From AAA164-E04 sp964342825 (GTDB lineage Bacteria; Verrucomicrobiota; Verrucomicrobiia; Limisphaerales; AAA164-E04), in NCBI GenBank assembly GCA_964342825.1, contig CAYFHO010000007.1, positions 1 to 64,000 on the forward strand: a stretch of 64,000 nucleotides of DNA. The letters run 5' to 3'. The position numbers and the translations under genes were made by a program. Of this stretch, positions 34,841 to 43,937 are shown in pieces (within the stretch, counting starts at the first letter, position 1; the number at the start of each line of letters is the position of its first letter). The notes under the pieces were generated by a model that saw nothing but the letters and a program-made list of their open reading frames with translations, was not told where the DNA came from and searched no databases.

Positions 34841-36274
34841 TCAGAAAAGAGGCTCAACCATCTGGCTCTGGTAGGCCTGCCAAATGGGAATCAGTTGCTT
34901 AACCTGCTGAGGATTCGTTTGGGCAAGGTTGTTCGATTCAGTTGGATCCGAATCGAGGTTGTAAAGTTCCCAGGTTGGAGAATTAATCGAACCACGCATG
35001 TTGACCAGTTTCCAGGCACCTGATCGAATGGCGGTGCGTTTTCCCTGTCGCCAAAAGAATGACTCACGAGGGCTGGTGTCCTTTTCTCCAAGTAGATACG
35101 GCATCAGGTCGACTCCATCCATCACTGGGGTTTCTTCCTTAAAGAGTTCACCAATGGTGGCAAAGAGGTCCACTGAAGCTGTCATACCTTTGAAATCTTT
35201 CCCGGCCGGTAATGTTCCTTTCCATTGGGCAGCCATGGGTATTCGAATGCCGCCTTCATACATTTGCCCTTTCTCACCGCGGAAAGGTAAATTGCTGGAT
35301 GTCAATTCACGTGTTGGACCTCCATTATCACTCAGAAAAATAATCAGGGTTTTTTCCTCGATCTGATTTTTGCGGACCGCGCTCAAAATACTACCAACAC
35401 TGTCATCCAAATTCCCCAACATGGCAGCGAATATACGCCTGTGAATGTCATCAATGTGTGAGAATTTTCTCATGTATTCATCAGCACCCTGTAAAGGACT
35501 GTGCACCGCGTTGTATGCGACGTAGAGAAAAAACGGTTTGTTCGCATGCCTGTTGATGAAATCTACCGATTCCCTTGTGAAGGCGTCGGTTAAATAAGAG
35601 GGTTCTTCCACTGGTTGCCCGCCTCTGATGATTGGATTGTTGGCATCGTAATCGGGTTCGTTGTGGCCCATGTGAGTCGTGTAAATCAGGCGATTACTTT
35701 CCCAGCGTCCTTTTTTACCTCCCGGAAGAGTTTTTCTCCTGAGCATGGTCGTTGCTCCCTTCCACGGGGGAGGAAGAAAATAATGCCCTTCGTGGGTGAA
35801 TCCAAAAAATTCGTCAAACCCGTGTCGCATTGGGTGGAAATCAGCTGCGCCACCCAGATGCCATTTTCCAATCAATCCCGTTGTGTAGCCTCGATCGTGG
35901 AGCCATTCGGCCAGAGTTGTTTCTTTGCCAGGGAGTCCCGTGTCTGGATCTTCATTTCGCGCTCCAATAGGATTGAATTCATAGCCAAATCTGGTGGGTA
36001 TGCGACCTGTCAGTAGGCCAGCTCGTGAGGGACTGCAGTTGGGGGCTGTCACATACGCTTGAGAAAATTTGATTCCATTTCTCGCAATGGAATCGATGTG
36101 AGGAGTTGGGATTTGTGAGTTTCCCTGAAAACCAAGTTCTCCGGAACCGAGATCATCAGCCAACAGCAGGATAATATTGGGTTGTGATGTGTTGTTTGCA
36201 TTGCACGGGCGGAGAAGGATGAAAAAAGTCAGCAGACACATCCATCCGAGAGAGATTCTTTGTCTTGGAAACAT
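34841..36274 (-). CDS. secreted sulfatase (Cys-type)
   Basis: A 477-aa sulfatase with signal peptide (MCLLTFFILLRPCNA), metal-binding ILLLADDLGSGELG, and the formylglycine motif CSPSRAGLLTGR with Cys80. IGKWHLGG, VAYNAVHSPL and FLSDNGGP follow. In-frame ATGs at 36412 and 36376 would add non-hydrophobic residues and the longer would overlap the divergent dehydrogenase gene, so ATG 36274 was chosen. It probably forms an operon with the amidohydrolase downstream. Substrate is likely a sulfated polysaccharide fragment, by family. Confidence 0.93.
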   Translation of the reverse strand: MFPRQRISLGWMCLLTFFILLRPCNANNTSQPNIILLLADDLGSGELGFQGNSQIPTPHIDSIARNGIKFSQAYVTAPNCSPSRAGLLTGRIPTRFGYEFNPIGARNEDPDTGLPGKETTLAEWLHDRGYTTGLIGKWHLGGAADFHPMRHGFDEFFGFTHEGHYFLPPPWKGATTMLRRKTLPGGKKGRWESNRLIYTTHMGHNEPDYDANNPIIRGGQPVEEPSYLTDAFTRESVDFINRHANKPFFLYVAYNAVHSPLQGADEYMRKFSHIDDIHRRIFAAMLGNLDDSVGSILSAVRKNQIEEKTLIIFLSDNGGPTRELTSSNLPFRGEKGQMYEGGIRIPMAAQWKGTLPAGKDFKGMTASVDLFATIGELFKEETPVMDGVDLMPYLLGEKDTSPRESFFWRQGKRTAIRSGAWKLVNMRGSINSPTWELYNLDSDPTESNNLAQTNPQQVKQLIPIWQAYQSQMVEPLF

Positions 36275-36439
36275 CGGAACCGTTCTAAATCTTCTGGAAG
36301 CTTTGGTAAAGATGGAATTATCGCTCGGGGAAGAATGCACGATATTCAAAATTTGATGAGCTTTCGCGGCTTTCATTGTTAACGAGATTCTCCATTTAGT
36401 CTCTTGAATCATCAGGCGTTCTGGCTACCATGGCTGGCC

Positions 36440-39400
36440 ATGCATAACTTGGTTAAATACAGCCGTACCGTCCTTTTTTCGGTTTACCTGGCAATATCGA
36501 CGTCGATGGTCTGTCGCTCAGCGGAACTCGGTGAAAGCGCACTTACTATGCCCAATGCCGATGCGCAAACGGCAATCAGAAAATTTCAAGTAGCCGAGGG
36601 TTTAAAGGTGGACCTGGTTGCACAAGAACCACAACTCATGAACCCTGTTGCTTTCGATGTTGATCATCTTGGGCGATTTTTCATCAGCGAAACGGGCCGT
36701 TATCGGACCAGCGCCCTGGATATTCGTCATTACATGGATTGGTATTTGGACGACCTTGCCTGCCGAACCGTTGAAGACCGTGTTGCCATGATCAAGAAGC
36801 ATATGGGGGAAGACTATGTCAACATGGCCAAAGAAAGTGAATTGATTCGGTTGGTCGAGGATTTGGATTCGGACGGTAAAGCAGATTCTTCCAAGGTGTA
36901 TGCTGACGGTTTCAATGGTCTGCTGGACGGCATCGCTTCGGGAGTTTTGGCGCGTGGTGACGATGTGTATTTCACCAGTATTCCCAGTGTCTGGAAACTC
37001 AGGGATGAGGATGGAGACGGCAAGGCGGACATGCGCGAATCCTTAAGTCACGGTTATGGTGTGCATTTTAGCCTGACCGGGCATGACTTGCACGGGATGA
37101 TTTTTGGTCCTGACGGAAAACTTTATTTCACTGTGGGTGATCGTGGTGCGCATGTAACTTCGAAAGAGGGAAAGGTATTTGCATTTCCTGACGAAGGAGT
37201 CTGCTTTCGTTGTGATCCTGATGGATCCAATTTGGAAGTGGTAGCCCGAGGTTTGCGTAATCCTCAAGAGCTGGCTTTTGACAACTACGGAAACCTATTT
37301 ACAGGTGACAACGATTGCGATCACGGAGATCGTGAACGTCTTGTTTACATTGTTGAAGGCGGCGACAGTGGGTGGCGTATCGGATATCAATTCAGTGAAC
37401 AGAATCCCGCGGGAGCCTGGAATGCCGAAAAACTCTGGCATACACGGTGGCAAGGTCAGGCTGCTTATCTACTGCCTCCTTTGGCCCACATCGACAACGG
37501 ACCTTCCGGATTTGCCTTTTATCCTGGCGTTGGATTGACAGATGATTACAAGGATCACTTCTTCCTCTGCCATTTCAAAGGCCAGGCTTCCGTCAGTGGG
37601 ATCAAAACCTTTGCAGTGGAGCCGGAAGGTGCCTCCTTCAAGATGATCAACGAACGAGTCCTTGCATGGAACATCCTCCCCACTGACGTTGAGTTTGGAC
37701 CTGATGGGAGCCTTTATTGGTCCGATTGGGTTCATGGATGGCCCAAATCAAACATGGGACGCATCTATAAACTGACCTCACAAACAGGGGGTGACAAGGC
37801 ACTTGCCAGTCAGACAAAATTGCTTTTCCAGGATGGAATGAAAAACCGATCCACCGTGGAGCTCTGCGAATTACTCGCTCATCCCGACCAGCGCATTCGA
37901 TTGGAGGCACAATATGAACTTGCAGATCGAGGGCTTCCGGTAATCCGGGATTTATCGCTGATACTCCGCCAAAGTTCTCACCAATTACAACGCATTCATT
38001 GTATTTGGGCATTGGATCAAATCGCTTCGAATTCAAAGCGATTGACCAATGTTGGGTCTTATATTGTTCCTTACCTCAAGGACCAAGATCCTGAAATTCG
38101 AGCGCAGGCGGCCAAGGCATTGGATATCGACTGGAAAGCCCATCAATTGCCCGAGCTTTTGAAACCTCTACTCAAAGACGAAAATTTGCGAGTTCGATTC
38201 TTTGCGGCTCAAAGCTTGGGGAAACTTGCTTACGCCCCTTCAGCAACCTGGATCCTGGAAATGATCGAGGAAAATGCGGATAAAGATTTGTATCTAAGAC
38301 ATGCTGGAGTCACCGCATTGGCCCGCATTGGAAATCAAACTGCTTTGGAAGATGCATCCAAACATTCCTCAGTATCGGTTCGCATGGCTGCATTGCTTGC
38401 CTGGCGTCAAACAGGTGATGTTTCCCTCGCAAGATTTCTGGCAGATCCTGAACCATTGATCGTCGTCGAGGCTGCACGTGCCATCAATGATTTTCCTATA
38501 GAAGAAGGGATGGATGCTTTGGCCAAGGTGGCGGGTCAAAGGGTTCCGGAAAGTTTAAAATCGGCCCTGGCTCCCGAAGCCGATCTGATAACACCCACCC
38601 TTCGACGTTCCATCAATGCCAACTTTAGATTGGGAACGGCCAGGCATGCCAGTCTGTTGGCGTCGTTGTCTCTTAACGAGAATATGCCACTTGAGATCCG
38701 GGCGGAAGGTCTTCAGCTCTTGGGTGAATGGGCGGAGCCGTCACCCAGAGACAAAGTAACCGGTCTTTATCGCCCTCTGGACAAGCGCTCCAAGGTAGCT
38801 GCGATCAATGCCCTCAAGCCTCACATTGAAACTTTATTGTCTCACCCTGACACGACCATCGCCGAATCAGCGGCCAAGGCCATTGGACGTCTTCAATATT
38901 TGGAATCTGCAAGTGCCTTAGGCGCCATTGTCGGTGATTTAACCAAGTCAGAGGGACTGCGGGTGGAAGCATTACGAGCACTTGCGTTGATGGAAGCTCC
39001 TCAATTAACCGATGCACTTGCCTCGATTCAACATGATTTCAGTGTTCGTCTTCGAAGGGAGGCTACTCGAATTCGCGCTTCCAGTGATCCATTGACAGCT
39101 GCACCTCAGTTGAATGCCGTATTGGAAAACGGAACGATCTCGGAACAACAGACAGCACTTTCAAGTCTTGCCGCTATACCCGGATCTGTTGCGGATGAAA
39201 TTATTTTGCGCTGGATGAACAAGTTAAGTAATGGCGAAGCACCTGCCGAAATTGGCCTGGATATCCTGGAGGCTTCGGAAGCTCGACAGGACGCCAGAAT
39301 TGTCGAGGCAATTGAAAAGTGGAGGGAAGCTCTTGCGGAATCAGAGGATCAAAATGAACAGCAACTTTTATTGGTGGGTGGAGATCCTGAACTTGGCGAA

Positions 39401-39811
39401 AGTATCTTTCGGGAACATCCCGCAGCCGCTTGCACCAGATGTCACCAACTCGATGGTGTCGGAGGCGACGTCGGACCCAGAATGGATGGAATTGGTAGTC
39501 TGCAGACTCCCCAATACCTGTTGGAATCCATCATTAAACCGAACGCTGCCATTGCCGAAGGATTTGAATCAGTCCTGGTTGAAACCAAGGAAGGGGACTA
39601 TTACGCTGGAGTTCTCAAGAGCGAAACCGAAGAAGAACTTGTCATCAACAGTCCTGAAGAAGGGATCATAACCGTAAAGGCGGCAGATGTGATCAGTCGT
39701 GAAAAAGGATTGTCAGGAATGCCGGAAGGGATGGACCAAATGCTATCCAGACAGGATTTGAGAAATCTGGTTGCCTTTTTGAGAGCCCAGAAGGAGGATA
39801 AATCTCATTGA
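36440..39811 (+). CDS. PVC-type heme-binding membrane-bound dehydrogenase with HEAT repeats
   Basis: A 1123-aa exported protein of the three-part PVC family. An N-terminal signal (VLFSVYLAISTSMVC) leads to a beta-propeller sorbosone/glucose dehydrogenase-like domain (about residues 50-460; GLRNPQELAFD, GDNDCDHGDRERLVYI). HEAT-like helical repeats span about 480-960. The C-terminal cytochrome c domain has heme motif CTRCH at residues 998-1002 and a later Met-rich end. Such proteins are expanded in Planctomycetes and Verrucomicrobia and assumed to oxidise sugars or alcohols. It is divergent from the sulfatase at 36274, suggesting joint control. ATG 36440 replaces a TTG at 36404. Confidence 0.93.
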   Translation: MHNLVKYSRTVLFSVYLAISTSMVCRSAELGESALTMPNADAQTAIRKFQVAEGLKVDLVAQEPQLMNPVAFDVDHLGRFFISETGRYRTSALDIRHYMDWYLDDLACRTVEDRVAMIKKHMGEDYVNMAKESELIRLVEDLDSDGKADSSKVYADGFNGLLDGIASGVLARGDDVYFTSIPSVWKLRDEDGDGKADMRESLSHGYGVHFSLTGHDLHGMIFGPDGKLYFTVGDRGAHVTSKEGKVFAFPDEGVCFRCDPDGSNLEVVARGLRNPQELAFDNYGNLFTGDNDCDHGDRERLVYIVEGGDSGWRIGYQFSEQNPAGAWNAEKLWHTRWQGQAAYLLPPLAHIDNGPSGFAFYPGVGLTDDYKDHFFLCHFKGQASVSGIKTFAVEPEGASFKMINERVLAWNILPTDVEFGPDGSLYWSDWVHGWPKSNMGRIYKLTSQTGGDKALASQTKLLFQDGMKNRSTVELCELLAHPDQRIRLEAQYELADRGLPVIRDLSLILRQSSHQLQRIHCIWALDQIASNSKRLTNVGSYIVPYLKDQDPEIRAQAAKALDIDWKAHQLPELLKPLLKDENLRVRFFAAQSLGKLAYAPSATWILEMIEENADKDLYLRHAGVTALARIGNQTALEDASKHSSVSVRMAALLAWRQTGDVSLARFLADPEPLIVVEAARAINDFPIEEGMDALAKVAGQRVPESLKSALAPEADLITPTLRRSINANFRLGTARHASLLASLSLNENMPLEIRAEGLQLLGEWAEPSPRDKVTGLYRPLDKRSKVAAINALKPHIETLLSHPDTTIAESAAKAIGRLQYLESASALGAIVGDLTKSEGLRVEALRALALMEAPQLTDALASIQHDFSVRLRREATRIRASSDPLTAAPQLNAVLENGTISEQQTALSSLAAIPGSVADEIILRWMNKLSNGEAPAEIGLDILEASEARQDARIVEAIEKWREALAESEDQNEQQLLLVGGDPELGESIFREHPAAACTRCHQLDGVGGDVGPRMDGIGSLQTPQYLLESIIKPNAAIAEGFESVLVETKEGDYYAGVLKSETEEELVINSPEEGIITVKAADVISREKGLSGMPEGMDQMLSRQDLRNLVAFLRAQKEDKSH

Positions 39812-39883
39812 GGTTTGTTATCTTCATTGTGGTGAGTATTGATCCTTGGCCGCTTCAGATTTAGAATGGTTGAGACGTAACAA

Positions 39884-41056
39884 ATGAATTCGATGTATTA
39901 TTTGGACAATAACGGAACGACACAAGTTGCTCCCGAGGTTTTGGAAGCCATGCTTCCTTTCTATACCCAGCACTGGGGCAATCCCTCGAGTGCACACCGC
40001 AGTTGTCGTCCAGTCAAGGAAGCCCTTCAGCAAGCACGGATTTCCATTGCATCGTTGATCAATGCAGAACCGGATGAAATCGTTTTTACTGGTTGCGGAA
40101 CTGAGAGCAACAATACGGCCATCCACAGTGCACTTTGCAGTTCTCCCTCCAAAAAACACATCATCACAACTGCGGTGGAGCACTCCGCGAACCGTAAATA
40201 CGGGCAGTTTTTGCAGCGGCAGGGATTTGATGTGACTTTTCTACCTGTTGAAGAAGATGGATCCCTGGATATCTGCATGTTGCATGACATGATCCGTCCC
40301 GATACAGCTGTGGTCTCCATCATGTGGGCCAATAACGAAACTGGAGTTATTTTCCCCATTGAGGAAGTGGCTGCGATCTGTCGCAGCAAGGAAGTACCCT
40401 TTCACACGGATGCCATTCAGGCTGCTGGAAAAGTACCGCTTGATGTGCAGTCCGTAGAAGTTGATTTCTTATCCTTGTCGGCACATAAGATTTACGCGCC
40501 GAAGGGCATTGGTGCACTCTATGTCAAAAAGGGAACCCCATACGCGCCTTATATTTTCGGAGGTGGTCAAGAATCAGGGCGGCGTGCAGGCACTGAAAAC
40601 GTTGCCGGTATCGTAGGTTTCGGAAGAGCCGCCCAAATGGCATTGGAAGACACAGGCCGGGCCGGTCGTATGGAAATTCTGCGTGATCGAATGGAAAACG
40701 GTATTCTGAATTCGATCCCTCAAACTTCACGAAACGGATGCAAATCTCAGCGATTACCCAACACTTCAAACATTGCTTTTGATGGAGTGGAGGGCGAAGC
40801 TTTGTTACTGAGATTGGATCGTCTTGGGATTTGTGCTTCGAGCGGATCCGCCTGCACCACAGGCTCTCTCGAACCTTCTCACGTTCTACTTGCCATGGGA
40901 GTGCCGCATCGCCGGGCGCTTTCAAGTATCCGATTCAGTTTAGGTCACTATTCGTCTGAAGGGGATGTTGATTACCTTCTCAAGGAACTGCCTGGAATTG
41001 TCAGTGAACTTCGAGGACAAACTCCCAAACCTCAATCCACACCCGTTGCATCCTAG
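39884..41056 (+). CDS. cysteine desulfurase, NifS/IscS family
   Basis: A 390-aa PLP-dependent cysteine desulfurase supplying sulfur for Fe-S clusters or thiolation. YLDNNGTTQVAPEVLEAML is the N-terminal hallmark, PLP-binding Lys202 lies in LSAHKIYAPKG, and the catalytic-loop Cys324 in SSGSACTTGS. VEHSA and HTDAIQAAGK bind the cofactor. The loop form places it in group I (IscS/NifS), not SufS. No scaffold (IscU/NifU) is adjacent. The next gene, 21 bp on, is a Lrp-type regulator, likely co-transcribed. Confidence 0.95.
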   Translation: MNSMYYLDNNGTTQVAPEVLEAMLPFYTQHWGNPSSAHRSCRPVKEALQQARISIASLINAEPDEIVFTGCGTESNNTAIHSALCSSPSKKHIITTAVEHSANRKYGQFLQRQGFDVTFLPVEEDGSLDICMLHDMIRPDTAVVSIMWANNETGVIFPIEEVAAICRSKEVPFHTDAIQAAGKVPLDVQSVEVDFLSLSAHKIYAPKGIGALYVKKGTPYAPYIFGGGQESGRRAGTENVAGIVGFGRAAQMALEDTGRAGRMEILRDRMENGILNSIPQTSRNGCKSQRLPNTSNIAFDGVEGEALLLRLDRLGICASSGSACTTGSLEPSHVLLAMGVPHRRALSSIRFSLGHYSSEGDVDYLLKELPGIVSELRGQTPKPQSTPVAS

Positions 41057-41077
41057 TCCGTTTAACAAATTTTCCAC

Positions 41078-41557
41078 ATGGATCCCTTACTAAAACTGCT
41101 GCGCGAGAATGCGTCATATCGTCCTGATCAATTGGCTAAAATGCTTCAGATGGAGGAATCACAAGTCGTTGCCCGTATCAAGGATTATGAAAAAGACGGA
41201 ACGATTGTTGGATACCGAACCATCATCAACGAGGAGAAAATCAACATTGAACGCGTACGTGCGGTGATCGAGGTGAAAATTGCACCTGAACGCGAAGGTG
41301 GTTTCAACCACCTGGCTTCTCGAATTGCAAAACATTCCGAGGTCCGGGCGTGTTATCTGATGTCTGGAACCTACGACTTGTTGGCGATTGTCGAAGGAGA
41401 CTCATTGAAGGAAGTTGCCACCTTTGTTTCGGATAAATTGTCCACATTACAGGGAGTCCTCTCCACATCCACTCACTTCATGCTGAAACCCTACAAAGAA
41501 CATGGAGTACTCCTTCATCAGGATGAATCGGATCAGAAACTTAAAGTTTCTCCCTGA
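41078..41557 (+). CDS. Lrp/AsnC-family transcriptional regulator
   Basis: A 159-aa regulator with an N-terminal winged helix-turn-helix (residues ~1-55, YRPDQLAKMLQMEESQVVAR then GYRTIIN) and a C-terminal RAM/AsnC ligand-binding domain (ACYLMSGTYDLLAIVEGDSL). Family members bind amino acids. Given its place 21 bp after the cysteine desulfurase, cysteine or a related amino acid is a reasonable effector, which is inference. The gene ends 71 bp from the convergent NtrC-type regulator. Confidence 0.9.
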   Translation: MDPLLKLLRENASYRPDQLAKMLQMEESQVVARIKDYEKDGTIVGYRTIINEEKINIERVRAVIEVKIAPEREGGFNHLASRIAKHSEVRACYLMSGTYDLLAIVEGDSLKEVATFVSDKLSTLQGVLSTSTHFMLKPYKEHGVLLHQDESDQKLKVSP

Positions 41558-41628
41558 GGCAGGTACACCATTCCACGTTTTCGCGGGATGATTCTGTTTG
41601 GAGGATCCGTTGGGTTGTGGAGCTGAGC

Positions 41629-43119
41629 TCAATCCACGTTGACTTCCTGACGAATATCGAATTTTTCAATTCGCTTGCGAAGGGTTGCACGTGTGATGCC
41701 CAAAAGTGAGGAGGCTTTGACTTGATTTCCCTGCATCTCACGCAGTGCTTGTTTGACGAGTTCCCTTTCCACCGTGGGGATGAGTTTTTGATCCGGGTGA
41801 TTCCTGGCCCATTGAAACATCGCGTCCGCCAAATGCCCTATATCTGATGCATCCTCACGGATGACAGCCGGCTTTTTATTCGTGACTGGAGCAGGGGAGG
41901 GTATCTTTGTGTTGGTAGTTAAGTTGGCCAGATTTCCTTCCGATGGGGTGCCTGAGACAATTTCTGCCGGTAAATCACTCAAGAGAATAATCTCACTCTT
42001 GGTGACCACGAAAGCACGCTGCATGACATTCTCGAGTTCTCGAACATTACCGGGCCATTCATAGTTCTTGAGAGCCTCCAGGGCATCCTCATTGATCCTT
42101 TTGGCGGGGATTCCGAATAGATTGGAAAATTTTCTCAGGAAATAATGAACCAGCAGGGGGATATCTTCTTTGCGTTCGCGTAAAGCCGGTAGTTGAATTC
42201 GAACGACATTCAGTCGATAGAACAGGTCTTCACGAAACTTCTTTTCAAGAACCGTTTCTTCCAGTTTCTGATTGGTGGCGGCAATCACCCGAACATCGAC
42301 TTCAACCGGTTTGTTACTTCCCAGTTTTTCGAAAGTTCCTGATTGTAACACCCTGAGCATTTTGGTTTGAGTTGGGAGCGACATGTCACCAATCTCATCC
42401 AGAAAAAGGGTTCCATTGTGGCATTGCTCAAACTTGCCGACACGAGTTTGGTTGGCACCGGTAAAACTTCCTTTCTCATGCCCGAACAGTTCGCTCTCAA
42501 GCAAGTTTTCCGGAATAGCAGCGCAGTTTATCGCCAGGAATGAGTTTTTTCCACGCGGACTATTTTGGTAGATCGCCCTGGCAACCAATTCCTTACCGGT
42601 TCCACTTTCACCTGTTATCAGGACGGTTGCATCCGAGTTTGCCAGTTGCCCAATCAGTTTAAACACTTGCTGCATCGGTTCGCTGCGACCGATCATCCCC
42701 AATTCATCATCCAGCGTTTCCGCATCTGTTTCGAAAGAGACCGGCTTGGTCATGTCTCTGGATGCTTTTAATGCTTCAAAAATGAGTTTTTGAAGCTTGG
42801 GCACATCGAAAGGTTTTAAGACATAGTCATAAGCACCCAACTTCATGGCCTCGATGGCGGTCTGCGTGGCCCCATAGGCGGTCATGAGAATAACTGGCGT
42901 TTTGGTGTCAAACTGGCGAATGGCCTGCAGTGTCTGAAGTCCGTTCATGCCACCCATTCGAATATCCATCACAATGAGGTTGGGATGAAATTCTTTCAAC
43001 ATGCGCAGACCTTCCTCGCCGCTCGAAGCAAGTCTCAATTCGATGTCAGGAGAATCGAACAAGCGCCGAAATGCGTAACGCACATCTGTTTCATCATCAA
43101 TGACCAGTAATTTATCCAT
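41629..43119 (-). CDS. sigma-54-dependent response regulator (NtrC family)
   Basis: A 496-aa activator: receiver domain (Asp52 in IVMDIRMGG), AAA+ domain and Fis-type helix-turn-helix. The AAA+ part shows Walker A GESGTGKELV and Walker B FLDEIGDM. The sigma-54 contact loop reads GSFTGA instead of GAFTGA, a common variant. The C-terminal MQGNQVKASSLLGITRATL is the DNA-binding helix. No cognate kinase is adjacent, so it is an orphan; the hybrid kinase at 2.1 kb is distant. ATG 43119 preferred to GTG 43128. Confidence 0.95.
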   Translation of the reverse strand: MDKLLVIDDETDVRYAFRRLFDSPDIELRLASSGEEGLRMLKEFHPNLIVMDIRMGGMNGLQTLQAIRQFDTKTPVILMTAYGATQTAIEAMKLGAYDYVLKPFDVPKLQKLIFEALKASRDMTKPVSFETDAETLDDELGMIGRSEPMQQVFKLIGQLANSDATVLITGESGTGKELVARAIYQNSPRGKNSFLAINCAAIPENLLESELFGHEKGSFTGANQTRVGKFEQCHNGTLFLDEIGDMSLPTQTKMLRVLQSGTFEKLGSNKPVEVDVRVIAATNQKLEETVLEKKFREDLFYRLNVVRIQLPALRERKEDIPLLVHYFLRKFSNLFGIPAKRINEDALEALKNYEWPGNVRELENVMQRAFVVTKSEIILLSDLPAEIVSGTPSEGNLANLTTNTKIPSPAPVTNKKPAVIREDASDIGHLADAMFQWARNHPDQKLIPTVERELVKQALREMQGNQVKASSLLGITRATLRKRIEKFDIRQEVNVD

Positions 43120-43156
43120 AGACAGCACCCTTCTTCAGGGAATGCGGGTATTATAG

Positions 43157-43177
43157 TTGCATCCGGCTGAGATGCAA
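43157..43177. promoter_or_regulatory. perfect palindrome TTGCATC-N7-GATGCAA, operator-like
   Basis: The 7-bp arms TTGCATC and GATGCAA are separated by CGGCTGA between the divergent NtrC-type gene and the small membrane protein gene. An additional half-site TTGCATC occurs at 43233-43239, and TGCAACC follows at 43181. This clustering of the same word suggests a dimeric regulator binding site. No known consensus is matched. Confidence 0.45.
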
Positions 43178-43306
43178 TGGTGCAACCTTAAAACGTCTGA
43201 ATTGGCTCAACCACTCTCAAAGAGGTCATCCGTTGCATCATCTAACTTGGCATTTGCACCCCGGGTGACATTCATCTAGGGTCTAGTTCATAGAAAGTTA
43301 CATATT

Positions 43307-43879
43307 ATGGGTAGTGAGACAGCATCTGGACCAGGCATGACTTGGTTATATTTCGCGTTAATGACAGTGGGGTGTTGGGGGATTTATGGAATCCTCCTGC
43401 ATAAAGGACAAGTGACGATGGGAGATCCGGTGAATGGGCGGTACAAAGCCTTCCTTTTTGTCGGGATAGCCTATTTTCTCACCGCTGTGCTGGCTCCGTT
43501 GGTTTTATTGCTGGCTCGCGGTGCCGCATTTACTGGTTACACGGGAAGCGGTATGTGGTGGTCTTTGATCGCTGGCATAGCAGGAGCGATTGGTGCGTTT
43601 GGTGTATTGCTTGCATTTGGCGCCAAAGGCAGTCCTTCCGTGGTGATGTCGATCATCTTTGCGGGTGCTCCCATAGTGAATGCCGTCGTGGCACTTGCAC
43701 TGCATCCACCTGCAGGTGGCTATGGCACTATTAAACCTCAATTTTTCGCAGGAATTCTACTCGCGGCCGTCGGGGGAACCTTGGTAACGCTTTACAAACC
43801 TAATCCTGCGCCGCCCAAAGCACAAGCTGCAGCAGTTGCTCCCGTTCCAGATAATGCAGGTGCAGAAACAGACAGGTAA
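43307..43879 (+). CDS. small multi-helix membrane protein (DMT-transporter-like half)
   Basis: A 190-aa membrane protein with about five helices. They include LYFALMTVGCWGIYGILLHKG, FLFVGIAYFLTAVLAPLVLL, LIAGIAGAIGAFGVLLAFGA and VVMSIIFAGAPIVNAVVALA. An Ala/Pro-rich cytoplasmic tail follows. The pattern of GA-rich helices recalls one half of a drug/metabolite-type transporter, but there is no clear EamA domain. The start ATG 43307 has weak Shine-Dalgarno context. It is divergent from the NtrC-type regulator and 58 bp before the ligase gene. Confidence 0.6.
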   Translation: MGSETASGPGMTWLYFALMTVGCWGIYGILLHKGQVTMGDPVNGRYKAFLFVGIAYFLTAVLAPLVLLLARGAAFTGYTGSGMWWSLIAGIAGAIGAFGVLLAFGAKGSPSVVMSIIFAGAPIVNAVVALALHPPAGGYGTIKPQFFAGILLAAVGGTLVTLYKPNPAPPKAQAAAVAPVPDNAGAETDR

Positions 43880-43937
43880 ACCATCAATGCCAGTTGGATG
43901 GAATCCTGATACCTAATATTTCGTCAAAACGGTCCTG

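Noticed and set aside
43243..43262. TTGGCATTTGCA resembling a sigma-54 promoter near the NtrC-type gene
   Set aside because: The GG and GC elements are not separated by the required ten bases, so it does not fit a -24/-12 promoter.
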